From Streptosporangiaceae bacterium (GTDB lineage Bacteria; Actinomycetota; Actinomycetes; Streptosporangiales; Streptosporangiaceae), in contig JASIBJ010000307.1 of the NCBI GenBank assembly GCA_030045215.1, positions 1-27,272 of the forward strand: a stretch of DNA of 27,272 nucleotides, read 5' to 3'. The notes beneath the pieces were generated by a model. It did not search any database. It was not told where the DNA came from and was given only the letters and a program-made list of their open reading frames with translations. The translations under genes and the position numbers were made by a program. Below are positions 7,902 to 15,389 of the stretch, in pieces (within the stretch, counting starts at the first letter, position 1; each line of letters opens with the position of its first letter).

Positions 7902-7950
7902 CGGCTGAGTATTCACACGATAGCCGGTAGATTATCGAACCACTCAGCCG
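7902..7950. repeat. Nested inverted repeat (possible structured RNA or cruciform)
   Basis: The outer arms CGGCTGAGT (7902-7910) and ACTCAGCCG (7942-7950) are perfect. Between them lie CGATA and TATCG as an inner stem with the loop GCCGGTAGAT. The element is between the divergent methyltransferase and 677-aa genes. It could fold in a transcript of either strand. Confidence 0.45.
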
Positions 7951-8013
7951 CCTGGGCAGCTACCACGCTTGTCCGTTGCGTACAATTTTGGGGCTCGCCG
8001 TTGGGCCCACCCA

Positions 8014-8026
8014 GTGCGTGACGCAC
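8014..8026. promoter_or_regulatory. Perfect 13-bp palindrome, candidate operator
   Basis: GTGCGT-G-ACGCAC is fully symmetrical and lies about 77 bp before the start of the 677-aa gene. No matching regulator was recognised nearby. Confidence 0.35.
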
Positions 8027-8040
8027 GGCCGAACGATCAC

Positions 8041-8066
8041 CCTGCACCCAAGCGACGAGGTGCAGG
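8041..8066. repeat. 8-bp-arm inverted repeat upstream of the 677-aa gene
   Basis: CCTGCACC (8041-8048) and GGTGCAGG (8059-8066) are perfect arms with a 10-nt spacer. It ends 36 bp before the start codon. It may be an operator or an attenuating hairpin. Confidence 0.4.
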
Positions 8067-8086
8067 CGTTTGTCCGATAGGACCGC

Positions 8087-8096
8087 GTGGCAAGAT
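8087..8096 (+). promoter_or_regulatory. Start-proximal motif GTGGCAAGAT shared with the paralog
   Basis: GTGGCAAGAT ends 6 nt before the ATG at 8103. The paralog on the other strand has GTGGCAAAAT ending 7 nt before its GTG. The last six bases (CAAGAT/CAAAAT) could be a -10 element of a leaderless promoter. No good -35 is visible. Confidence 0.4.
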
Positions 8097-8102
8097 TAGG
8101 GA

Positions 8103-10136
8103 ATGTCCGTTATCTCCGGCGGAAGTTCCCCGAGATCCAGGCAGATCGCCGACGAGCTAGCGCGGTGTCGTCAGCGAGGGCTGGAGAATCTGGACCGCGG
8201 CGACCAGGGGCAGCAAGGCGACGAGCGGCAGCGCGGCCGGCGGCAGCGTCCAGTCGCGGCGCCGGAACTCGAAAGACTCGCCGACCTGCACGCCAGGCGA
8301 CACGGCGGGAACCGCAGTGGCGACCGGATTCACAAGATCAAGACCTTGCTTTCGGCTGCGCTCGAGGAGTATTCGGCGAGCCAGAACGAGGAGGATGCCA
8401 GGCTCATTCGCAGCCTGCTGTTCAGCGACCTGACACTGACAGTGCGCAAGTCGGCCGGCGAACTCCTCAGCGACGCGAGGCGGAGTTCCGGCGAGCCCAG
8501 CGAGCCGCAGTTCCGTGATCGGTTCAAGAAAGCATTCAGTCATTTCGCCGTGTTTCTGGTCGAGGCGATGGACGGCGATGCGCAAGAAGCTGACCCTTCC
8601 TCCGATGCCGACCGCGCGGGAAGTCCCGGAAATCCCCTGAAGGTCGCGGCGGGACTCGTCGGGATCCAGCCGGATCGCTTCATCGAGCTGCTCGCCGAGT
8701 CCGCAGAGGCTATCGTCGTGGGCTTTGACAACGAGCTGCTTGAGCCGGCCCTCCGAGCTGCCCTCAGCCGCAAGCGAGACCGCCTGAACGATCCCAACGC
8801 CTTCTGGCGCTCCTTGGAGGTCGTCTTCCTCGGTGAGCCGCTGCTCGGCTACCTGGACGATCACGACGTGTCGCCTGACCGGCGGGTTGCCTTAAGGGAA
8901 AGGCGGCGGGCGCTGACCAGGACCCGCCGGGCAGTGCAACTGCTGCTTCGCCGGACTGACCGCCCTGGCTGGACCGTCTCCGAGTCTCCGTTCATGCCGA
9001 CGTTTACCGGTTCGCTTTTCGTCATGCCAGATTCGCGCCATGTCGTGCAGCTCATAGTGCGCCAGCCTGCCCCGCGCACACGCGTCGGCGATCAGCTTTA
9101 CATGGAGTTTGACGATCCGCCGGACCAGTACTTCACGACGGCTTTCCGGCGCGTGGTTGAGCGCAGCATCACCGAGAACAGACCGGTGCCGGTGGGTAAC
9201 CCTTTCGGTAGCACCTTTGTCTGCACGGAGACGTTCAACCGAGACGCGGTACTTAAGCCTCACCGGCAGGACTGGCTGCCGATGGTGCTCGTCGTGACGA
9301 CACAGCGCAGACGCGGCTATGTTGCTCCCGTCCTGCAGTTGCGCACGGAAGAGGTCGCCGTCCGCGAGGTAGGCATGGTCTCGCATCTGTCCCGTCACAT
9401 TTACCAGGATGAGACCTCCCCGCTCCCGGCAAGGACAATTTCGGCTCCGCCCTCGTTTGATGCCAAGAGTGAGTGCGCGCTCCGGGCGGCACAACTACGG
9501 GTTCAGATTGAGACTGGCGACGACGCTCCGCCGGACGTCCGAGAGCTGACGACCGGAAAATTTATTACTCCTAATACCGACAATCTTTTCTTCTTCGTAT
9601 ATTCGCTGGACCTGCCCGAAGAGATGAGGCTATGGCCCGCGTCCGAGATGTACCATTTCAGCCTAGACGAGCTGGTGAACATTCGCGCGAACCAGGCACT
9701 GCGCGTCGCGGCCGGGATTTGCAGGATCACCGACAGGCCAGTCAAGTTCTGGGCGACTGCGGTCGAGCTCGCGACGCTGAACCTTGCCCTGCACAATTAT
9801 GGCGAGCTTGGTGAACGTCTCACCCGCCTCGCTGGCGGATCGCCGAGAGCGCTGGCGGGCCTGTCTGCCGATATCGACAGCCTGATCGCGTCCACCGCGC
9901 CAGTTCGCGCGTCCCCAGGCGGGGACATGGAGATCGTGGGCTTGTCTGGATGGCAGTATCGCGAGTTTTACACCGTGCTCGTGCCACAGTACGGGAAGGT
10001 GGGTGTGCCTGGAGCTAGCGAGGAACTGCACCGGATCAGCAAGATCAGCACCGGCCGCGTCAAGAACGTGCTGACCCGCGTGACGTCGCTGTACCAGGAC
10101 GAAGACCTGCTGCGCTCCATTCCCATCGAGCTTTGA
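8103..10136 (+). CDS. Unknown large protein, member 1 of a convergent paralog pair
   Basis: I do not recognise this 677-aa protein family. It has no signal peptide, no transmembrane segment and no Walker motifs. Residues 1-190 are helical and charged, with ARCRQRGLENLDR near 20-32, IHKIKTLL and KSAGELL. Residues ~200-250 hold DPNAFWRSLEVVFLGEPLL. The middle has MPTFTGSLFVMPDS and later WLPMVLVVTTQRRRG. Residues ~455-530 include ELTTGK, LFFFVYSLDLPEE and LVNIRANQAL; the order faintly recalls a Nudix domain, but the Nudix box glutamates are absent. The C-terminus has GWQYREFYTVLVP and ends LYQDEDLLRSIPIEL. Every one of these blocks recurs in the gene at 10147-12117. A short run of AT-ending codons near 9553-9605 is atypical. 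The ATG at 8103 is the only sensible start and aligns with the paralog's. It may be an accessory or defence-type protein; the function is not predictable. Confidence 0.85.
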   Translation: MSVISGGSSPRSRQIADELARCRQRGLENLDRGDQGQQGDERQRGRRQRPVAAPELERLADLHARRHGGNRSGDRIHKIKTLLSAALEEYSASQNEEDARLIRSLLFSDLTLTVRKSAGELLSDARRSSGEPSEPQFRDRFKKAFSHFAVFLVEAMDGDAQEADPSSDADRAGSPGNPLKVAAGLVGIQPDRFIELLAESAEAIVVGFDNELLEPALRAALSRKRDRLNDPNAFWRSLEVVFLGEPLLGYLDDHDVSPDRRVALRERRRALTRTRRAVQLLLRRTDRPGWTVSESPFMPTFTGSLFVMPDSRHVVQLIVRQPAPRTRVGDQLYMEFDDPPDQYFTTAFRRVVERSITENRPVPVGNPFGSTFVCTETFNRDAVLKPHRQDWLPMVLVVTTQRRRGYVAPVLQLRTEEVAVREVGMVSHLSRHIYQDETSPLPARTISAPPSFDAKSECALRAAQLRVQIETGDDAPPDVRELTTGKFITPNTDNLFFFVYSLDLPEEMRLWPASEMYHFSLDELVNIRANQALRVAAGICRITDRPVKFWATAVELATLNLALHNYGELGERLTRLAGGSPRALAGLSADIDSLIASTAPVRASPGGDMEIVGLSGWQYREFYTVLVPQYGKVGVPGASEELHRISKISTGRVKNVLTRVTSLYQDEDLLRSIPIEL

Positions 10137-10146
10137 CCAGCTCCCG

Positions 10147-12117
10147 TTACAGATCCATGGGGAGCACCGAGACGACATGCTCGTCCTGGTACATCTCCGC
10201 GAGCCGGTCGCGAGCCGCCCGCTTGCGCTCATCAGCCTCGATGCAGGCGGCCAGGTCTGTGGCCTCCTCGATCCCGATCTCGGCATAGAGCGGCAGGAGC
10301 GTCGAGAAGAACTCCCGGAAGTGCCAGCCGGCCAGGCCCTCGAGCGGCATCTCCTGGCTAGGGTCCATCGAGCTCGGCGCCGTCCGCACGGCCATCAGCT
10401 CGCTGATGGACGCGGCCGCCGCCGCGCGGTCAGCGTCGGCCTCGTCGGCTAGGCGGAGCATCATGTCGGCGAGGTCCGCGCGGTCGTGCAGAGTCAGGTT
10501 CAGCGCGAGGACTTCTGCCGCGGTGGCGAATGCGCACTGCGAGAGGTCAGTCCGGCGGCACAGATGGAGCGCGGACGCCAGCACCTGGTTAGCCCGGATC
10601 GCCAGTAGTTCGGCCAGGCGGAACGGATGCATCTCGGCCTGACGCGGGAGGTGCAGGCTCTCGGGCAGTTCGAGAGCGAACACGAAGAAGAACAGGTGCT
10701 CTTTATCGGGATACAGGTAGTTGCCGGTGGTGACCGCGCGCAGGGCGGTGCCGGGATCCGCCCCGGTCGCATCGCGTACTAGCCGCCTGGCGGCGCTCAG
10801 CGGCGTCTCGTGCGACAAGTCGAACGCCCTCGGTACTTCCGGCACCGGGCCGCCAGAAGGCCGGACCCGATCTTCCTGCAGGATGTGCCCGCCGAGATGC
10901 GACAAACGGTTTTCTTCCCTGGCCGCGTTCTGCACCGTACGCAGCTGGAGGAACGCCTCCGCCTTGCCGTTGCGCAAGCGCGAGGTGATGACGATGACCA
11001 TGGGAAGCCAGCCGCTCGCGCCCGAGCCATCCTTCAGCACGCGCGCGTGCAGCCGCACCTCGTTGCACTGGAAAACCTGGCCTGCCGGAGCGCCCACCGG
11101 GACGATCATGGTGTCGCTCACGCTGTGATGGACGATGTCGTCGAAGACCGCACTGAAGCGGTCCACGTTGTCGTTGACGTCAATGAACAGATAATCCGAG
11201 GCCGACCGCCTCGGTGGCCTGATGAGCAGATGGGCCAGCTTGCTGCCATCCCGGAATTCGAACAGCGATCCGGTGAGTACCGGCAGGTACGGCCAGTCAT
11301 AGAGAGCCCAACTGGTCGAGTGCGTTCTCTTCAGGAACACGCTGATCGATCGCCGGGCCCAGGTCCGGTCCATATGCCGCTGGCGGAGTGCTTCCTGCGG
11401 GTCATTGAACTCTTCGCGTTCATCGTTGACGGCCGCGAGCAGCGACTCGCCCAGGAACACGATTCGAAGGGAGTTCCAGAACGCGTCCGGCCCGCCGAGT
11501 TCGCGCTTGCGCTCAAGCGCGACCCGGATGGCGGGCAGCAGGCGATGGTTGGTGATGCCGATGATCGTCGCATTTACCGCGTTCGCGAGTAGCTCAGTGA
11601 AGTGCGCGTTGTCAGCCGCGAATCCGGTACGCGGCGGCTGATGGTGCCTGCTCGCGCCGTCCGGGCGGGCGTCGGTCCCGGCCGCCAGGCGCGTCGCCGA
11701 CTGCACGAACTGGACGAGGAACTGCGCGAATGACCGCAGGAGGGAGGATCGCCGCTCGCGGAATGCGGTCTCGCTCTCGCCCGACTTCGTCCTCGCGGTC
11801 TGCAGCAGCTCACCGGGCGGTGGGATCGTCCCCTCGAAGGAGGAGCCGAAGTACAGTTCCCTCAGCAGGCTGGCGTCCGCCGCGTTCCCCTGCCTGCCGA
11901 GCTCGGTCATGCCGTCGGCCAGGAGCACCTTAATCTGCGCGATCCGGCCCGAAGCCGGGAGGCTCCTGGCCGTCACATAATCGGCCGCGAGCGCCTGTAG
12001 CGAAACGGCGCGGACGGCCCGCTGCGTCGAGGTGCTGCGGTCAAGCCAGTCCAGCCCCCGCTGCCGGCAGTCGGCTAGGTCTTCTGCCACCTCCACTGGG
12101 TTATAAAGTGCCGGCAC
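10147..12117 (-). CDS. Unknown large protein, member 2 of a convergent paralog pair
   Basis: This 656-aa protein is a diverged paralog of the 677-aa protein it faces; the two stop codons are 10 nt apart. Matching blocks in the same order are ADCRQRGLDWLDRS (residues ~15-28), QIKVLLADG, PGELLQTAR, GPDAFWNSLRIVFLGESLL (~210), LPVLTGSLFEFRDGS, GWLPMVIVITSRLRNG, the AVTTGNYLYPDKEHLFFFV segment (~458-477), LLAIRANQVL, GWHFREFFSTLLPLY (~596) and the final MYQDEHVVSVLPMDL. The segment LSAARRLVRDATG before the LFFFV strand sits where a Nudix box would be, but lacks the metal-binding EExG glutamates, so any Nudix-like domain would be catalytically dead. Its codons are more uniformly GC-rich than the partner's. 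The start is GTG at 12117. The gene is 32 nt downstream of the dienelactone hydrolase on the same strand but has its own copy of the start-proximal motif. Function unknown. Confidence 0.85.
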   Translation of the reverse strand: MPALYNPVEVAEDLADCRQRGLDWLDRSTSTQRAVRAVSLQALAADYVTARSLPASGRIAQIKVLLADGMTELGRQGNAADASLLRELYFGSSFEGTIPPPGELLQTARTKSGESETAFRERRSSLLRSFAQFLVQFVQSATRLAAGTDARPDGASRHHQPPRTGFAADNAHFTELLANAVNATIIGITNHRLLPAIRVALERKRELGGPDAFWNSLRIVFLGESLLAAVNDEREEFNDPQEALRQRHMDRTWARRSISVFLKRTHSTSWALYDWPYLPVLTGSLFEFRDGSKLAHLLIRPPRRSASDYLFIDVNDNVDRFSAVFDDIVHHSVSDTMIVPVGAPAGQVFQCNEVRLHARVLKDGSGASGWLPMVIVITSRLRNGKAEAFLQLRTVQNAAREENRLSHLGGHILQEDRVRPSGGPVPEVPRAFDLSHETPLSAARRLVRDATGADPGTALRAVTTGNYLYPDKEHLFFFVFALELPESLHLPRQAEMHPFRLAELLAIRANQVLASALHLCRRTDLSQCAFATAAEVLALNLTLHDRADLADMMLRLADEADADRAAAAASISELMAVRTAPSSMDPSQEMPLEGLAGWHFREFFSTLLPLYAEIGIEEATDLAACIEADERKRAARDRLAEMYQDEHVVSVLPMDL

Positions 12118-12124
12118 ATCTTGT

Positions 12125-12134
12125 ATTTTGCCAC
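12125..12134 (-). promoter_or_regulatory. Start-proximal motif GTGGCAAAAT shared with the paralog
   Basis: On the minus strand GTGGCAAAAT ends 7 nt before the GTG at 12117. It matches GTGGCAAGAT at the other paralog in 9 of 10 positions and at nearly the same distance. It may be a leaderless -10 region (CAAAAT) or a shared regulatory site. Confidence 0.4.
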
Positions 12135-12138
12135 TTTG

Positions 12139-12150
12139 GGACGCGCGTCC
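12139..12150. repeat. Perfect 12-bp palindrome at the hydrolase stop codon
   Basis: GGACGCGCGTCC is self-complementary and overlaps the end of the hydrolase stop codon, just upstream of the 656-aa gene's start region. It may be an operator for that gene; as an RNA hairpin it would have too small a loop. Confidence 0.3.
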
Positions 12151-12923
12151 TAGTCGGCCAGGCGGTCAGCGAAGAACGCGAACACCTTTTCCCAGCCGTC
12201 CATCGCGGCCTCGGGCCGGTAGGCCGGGTACTGGTAATAGAAGAAGCCGTGCGACGCTCCGTCGTAGCGGTAGAACGCGAAGTCCTTGCCGAGCCGCTCC
12301 AGTTCCGCCTCGTGCTGGTCCACGAGTTCGGGCGACGGGTACTTGTCGTCGTTGCCGAAGAGGCCGAGCAGCGGCGCGTTCAGGTCGGCGGTGTAGTCGA
12401 TCGGCGCGACCGGGCGAGCCGGGCTGAGCTCTTCCTTGCTCTGAATAACGCCGCCGCCCCATAGATCGGCGACCGCGTTGAAGCCCTGCACCGTGGACGC
12501 GGTGAGCAGGGCGTGCCTGCCACCCGAACAGGTGCCGATGATCCCCACCTTGCCGGTGCAGTCCGGCTGGGCCAGCAGCCACTCGCGCGCGGCCGCGAGG
12601 TCCGCGACCACGCTGTCGTCGGGCACGCCGCCCTCGCTGCGCACCTTGGCCGCGATGTCGTCGGGCAGGCCCTGCCCGTACCGGCTGTACAGGTTCGGGC
12701 AGATGACCACGTGGCCGTGCCGAGCGAGCCGGTCGGAGAACTCACGGTAGAACTCGTCCCAGCCCGGCATGTGGTGCACCGTAACGATGCCCGGATACGG
12801 ACCGCCGCCCGCGCCCGGGCGCGCGGCATACGCATTGATCTGGTCGCCGTTCCCCCCGGTGATGCTGATCACTTCTGAGCTGATGCCGTTATTCACGTCC
12901 GTAGCGAATGAATTCCACATCAT
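12150..12923 (-). CDS. Dienelactone hydrolase-family protein
   Basis: This 257-aa alpha/beta hydrolase has the dienelactone-hydrolase signature. The nucleophile is Cys132 in IIGTCSGGRHALL rather than serine, the acid is Asp192 or Asp193 in GNDDKYP, and the histidine is His225 in DGASHGFF. The first strand and oxyanion region read PGIVTVHHMPGWDEF. Such enzymes hydrolyse lactones or other activated esters in aromatic-compound catabolism; many members have unknown substrates. The ATG at 12923 is preserved as MMW and follows GAAGGG with a 5-nt gap; the long open frame further upstream overlaps dapB antisense and is not family-like. It is divergent from dapB, with 127 bp between the starts. A GGACGCGCGTCC palindrome (12139-12150) sits at its stop codon, before the downstream 656-aa gene. 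Confidence 0.88.
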   Translation of the reverse strand: MMWNSFATDVNNGISSEVISITGGNGDQINAYAARPGAGGGPYPGIVTVHHMPGWDEFYREFSDRLARHGHVVICPNLYSRYGQGLPDDIAAKVRSEGGVPDDSVVADLAAAREWLLAQPDCTGKVGIIGTCSGGRHALLTASTVQGFNAVADLWGGGVIQSKEELSPARPVAPIDYTADLNAPLLGLFGNDDKYPSPELVDQHEAELERLGKDFAFYRYDGASHGFFYYQYPAYRPEAAMDGWEKVFAFFADRLAD

Positions 12924-13050
12924 TGTGACCCTTCGACTCGGCGGGGTGGCTGTCGCACTCCATACCGTACTGATGACCCGAGCCGGCGGTGGGCCCGAGG
13001 CTAGGATCGAGCCCGTTCCCTCTGAAGGAACCTGCGACAAGGAGAACAGG

Positions 13051-13794
13051 ATGATCCGGGTCGGTGTGCTGGGCGCGAAAGGGCGAATGGGTTCGGAGGT
13101 CTGCCGCACCGTCGAGGCGGCGCCGGACATGGAACTATCCGGGCAAGTCGACGTCGGGGACTCGCGTGAGATGCTGGCCGGCTCGGACGTCGTGGTCGAC
13201 TTCACTCATCCTGATGCGGTCATTGACAACCTGATGTGGTGCATCGACCAGGACATGATCCCGATCGTCGGCACGTCCGGCTTCGACGAGCGGCGCCTGG
13301 CCGAGGTCGATGGCCTGGTCGCGGAGAAGCACGGCTCGCGGGCGCTGATCGTGCCGAACTTCTCGGTGGGCGCGGTGCTCATGATGCGCTTTGCCGCGCA
13401 GGCGGCGCCGTTCTTCGAGTCCGCTGAGGTCATCGAGTTGCACCACGCGGGCAAGGCCGACGCGCCGTCGGGGACCTCGAGCCGCACCGCTTCGATGATC
13501 AGCCAGGCGCGGCAGGCGGCAGGCCTGGGCGCACCGCCCGACGCCACGACGAAGGCCGCCGAGGGCGCGCGCGGCACCGAGGTCGGCGGCGTGCATGTGC
13601 ACTCGGTCCGGCTGGCCGGCCTCGTCGCGCACCAGGAAGTCCTGCTTGGCGGGCATGGCGAGGTCCTGACAATCAGGCACGACTCGCTGGACCGCTCCTC
13701 GTTCATGCCCGGCGTGCTGGTTGCGATCCGCGGCGCGGCGAAGCTGCCCCACGGCCTGACGGTCGGGCTGGACGGGCTGCTCGGTCTCGCCTGA
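13051..13794 (+). CDS. dapB: 4-hydroxy-tetrahydrodipicolinate reductase
   Basis: DapB reduces 4-hydroxy-tetrahydrodipicolinate to tetrahydrodipicolinate with NAD(P)H, a step of the diaminopimelate/lysine pathway needed for the cell wall. The 247-aa product is the normal actinobacterial length. The dinucleotide-binding GVLGAKGRMG (5-14) is present, as are DFTHPDAV and GTSGF. The catalytic block HHAGKADAPSGT has His131, His132 and Lys135 matching the family's general acid and substrate-binding residues. The ATG at 13051 has AAGGAG (13039-13044) at a 6-nt gap. It stands alone: divergent from the hydrolase and convergent with the P450 gene 9 nt away. Usual lysine-pathway neighbours are not in the window. 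Housekeeping expression is expected. Confidence 0.97.
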   Translation: MIRVGVLGAKGRMGSEVCRTVEAAPDMELSGQVDVGDSREMLAGSDVVVDFTHPDAVIDNLMWCIDQDMIPIVGTSGFDERRLAEVDGLVAEKHGSRALIVPNFSVGAVLMMRFAAQAAPFFESAEVIELHHAGKADAPSGTSSRTASMISQARQAAGLGAPPDATTKAAEGARGTEVGGVHVHSVRLAGLVAHQEVLLGGHGEVLTIRHDSLDRSSFMPGVLVAIRGAAKLPHGLTVGLDGLLGLA

Positions 13795-13803
13795 GCTGGC
13801 CAG

Positions 13804-15264
13804 TTACCGGCGTAGCAGGCGCATCGGCAGCCGGCCGGGCCGCAGTGTGACGGCCGCGATCGGCTTGGGGATCCCGAGCGGAGTGAGGTCCAGCCGGAAC
13901 CGCTGTGCGATCGACGCCAGCACCAGCACGGTCTCAAGCTCGGCGAACGACTGCCCAACGCAAGCGCGCCGGCCACCGCCGAAGGGTATATAGGCGTAAC
14001 GAGGTCTCTCCCCAGCGGGCACCCGTCCGCCCGCGGCTGTCGTCCCTGGCTCGCCTGGGGGCAGGAACCTGGCCGGATCGAAGCCCGCGGGGTCGGGCCA
14101 GAACTCCGGGTTCCTGTGGATCAGGTATGGCGGGACCGCGATCGTGCTTCCCGCCGGGACCGGCACACCGGCCACGTTGTCGTTGCCGATGGCGTCGCGC
14201 TCAATCGTCCAGGCCGGCGGGTAGAGCCGCATGGTCTCGGCGATTACGGCCGTCGTCCACGGCAGCCGGTCGACGTCGGCCGCCTCCGGCGCGCGGCCCG
14301 CCAGCACCGTGTCGACCTCCTGCTCAAGCCGGTCGCGAGCGGCCGGGTAGGCCGACAGCAGGGCCAGCGACCAGGCGAGGGTGACCGCGCTCGTCTCGTG
14401 CCCGGCCAGCATGAACGTAGCCAGTTCGTCGCCGATCTCGGCGTCGGTGTAGAGCGACCCGTCGTCGCGGTGCGCCGTCAGCAGCGTGTCGAGCAAGTCC
14501 AAGCGGCCGCTCGCTCGCGCCCCGTCGTCGCCCGCAGGCTGGCTCGCAGCCGCTGGCTGGCCCGCGGCCGCCAGGGCCCTCCGGTCAGCGATCATGCGGC
14601 CAACCGGGCCCTCGATTCCTTCGGGGGTGTTTCCGGCCCGCCTGGCGACCGCCTTCAGCGCCTTGGTCGAGCGCGGTCCCCACGGCAGCGGCACGAGCGT
14701 GGCGAGGACCGCGACGCGCTGGCCCGCACGCATTGCCCGGCTGATGGCCGCCGCGTCGCCGGTCAGGTCCGAGCCGAACAGCGCTCGCCCGACGATGTCC
14801 AGCGCCAGTGCGCTCATCTGGAGGCCGACGTCAATCTGGCTGCCTTCTGGTTGGTCATCCCAGTTCTTGAGCATGCGGCTTGCGGCTTCGGTCATCGCCG
14901 GGCCGAAGTTGCGCGCGTCGCGCCGAGTGAACAAAGGCTGGATCAGCCGCCGGTGCTGCCGCCAGTGGTCGCCCTCGCTCGTGAGCAGGCCGTTACCGAT
15001 CAGGGCGCGCAATGGACGGTAGGTGAACGCCTTCACGTAGTTGTCCTGGTTCAGGGCCAGTACGTGCTCGGCGTGCTCAGGCCGGGAGAACATGAACAGG
15101 CTGTTGCGCGGCGAGAGCGGGATCCGCACCGCCTCCCCGTACTTCGCGGCGATCGAGAGGTAGACGGCGAGCGGGTCGCGGATCATCGACGCCAGCATGA
15201 GGGCCGAGTCGCGGCCGTTAGGACTGCGAGTAGTGCTGCGGCGGGAGAGTGCCTGCGTGGCCAT
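13804..15264 (-). CDS. Cytochrome P450
   Basis: This 486-aa heme monooxygenase has all core P450 motifs. These are the I-helix oxygen-activation motif AGHETS (about 286-291), the K-helix ETMR (about 341-344), the PERF-like FDPARF, and the heme-binding FGGGRRACVGQ with Cys435 as the axial ligand. The C-helix WRQHRRLIQPLF is also clear. The overall pattern resembles the CYP4/CYP102-like class E group found in actinobacteria that hydroxylates fatty acids or other lipophilic compounds; the substrate is unknown. There is no fused reductase domain, so it needs separate ferredoxin/reductase partners, not seen nearby. An Ala/Gln/Pro-rich insert (about residues 230-255) precedes RLDLLDTLL. The ATG at 15264 is chosen; a candidate promoter lies about 120 bp upstream. 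It is convergent with dapB. Confidence 0.95.
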   Translation of the reverse strand: MATQALSRRSTTRSPNGRDSALMLASMIRDPLAVYLSIAAKYGEAVRIPLSPRNSLFMFSRPEHAEHVLALNQDNYVKAFTYRPLRALIGNGLLTSEGDHWRQHRRLIQPLFTRRDARNFGPAMTEAASRMLKNWDDQPEGSQIDVGLQMSALALDIVGRALFGSDLTGDAAAISRAMRAGQRVAVLATLVPLPWGPRSTKALKAVARRAGNTPEGIEGPVGRMIADRRALAAAGQPAAASQPAGDDGARASGRLDLLDTLLTAHRDDGSLYTDAEIGDELATFMLAGHETSAVTLAWSLALLSAYPAARDRLEQEVDTVLAGRAPEAADVDRLPWTTAVIAETMRLYPPAWTIERDAIGNDNVAGVPVPAGSTIAVPPYLIHRNPEFWPDPAGFDPARFLPPGEPGTTAAGGRVPAGERPRYAYIPFGGGRRACVGQSFAELETVLVLASIAQRFRLDLTPLGIPKPIAAVTLRPGRLPMRLLRR

Positions 15265-15389
15265 ATCACCATCTTCTCCCCGGATCCGGGTGGTGTGCTA
15301 CCTCGGGTGTCCTGGGCTATCTGCCGCAACTAGGCGATAAATGGCGCCAATTGCCGTTGGTTCTAATGCAATTACCGGCGCTCTCGAAA

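Larger units (their letters stand above)
7816..8102. other. Divergent intergenic region dense in inverted repeats
   Basis: This 287-bp spacer has no convincing gene. It contains three separate perfect inverted repeats (7902-7950, 8014-8026, 8041-8066), listed individually, and a TACAAT at 7981-7986 that could be a -10 element, though without a clear -35 partner. The methyltransferase Shine-Dalgarno lies at its left edge and the unknown 677-aa gene starts at its right edge. Confidence 0.5.

Noticed and set aside
7969..8160. Small open frame in the spacer before the 677-aa gene
   Set aside because: TTG start without a ribosome site, overlaps the downstream gene, and composition is not protein-like.
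8170..8330. Possible frameshift in the N-terminal part of the 677-aa gene, because of a Gln/Arg/Gly-rich stretch
   Set aside because: The same frame realigns with the paralog before and after (CRQRGL, then KIKxLL) with near-equal spacing, so the reading frame is intact.
12924..13205. N-terminal extension of the dienelactone hydrolase into the dapB region
   Set aside because: The added residues are Ser/Pro/Thr-rich and antisense to dapB, while the ATG at 12923 has a good Shine-Dalgarno and gives the usual length.
14116..15333. 405-codon open frame antisense to the P450
   Set aside because: Low-complexity shadow; the P450 frame contains the heme, ExxR and I-helix motifs.
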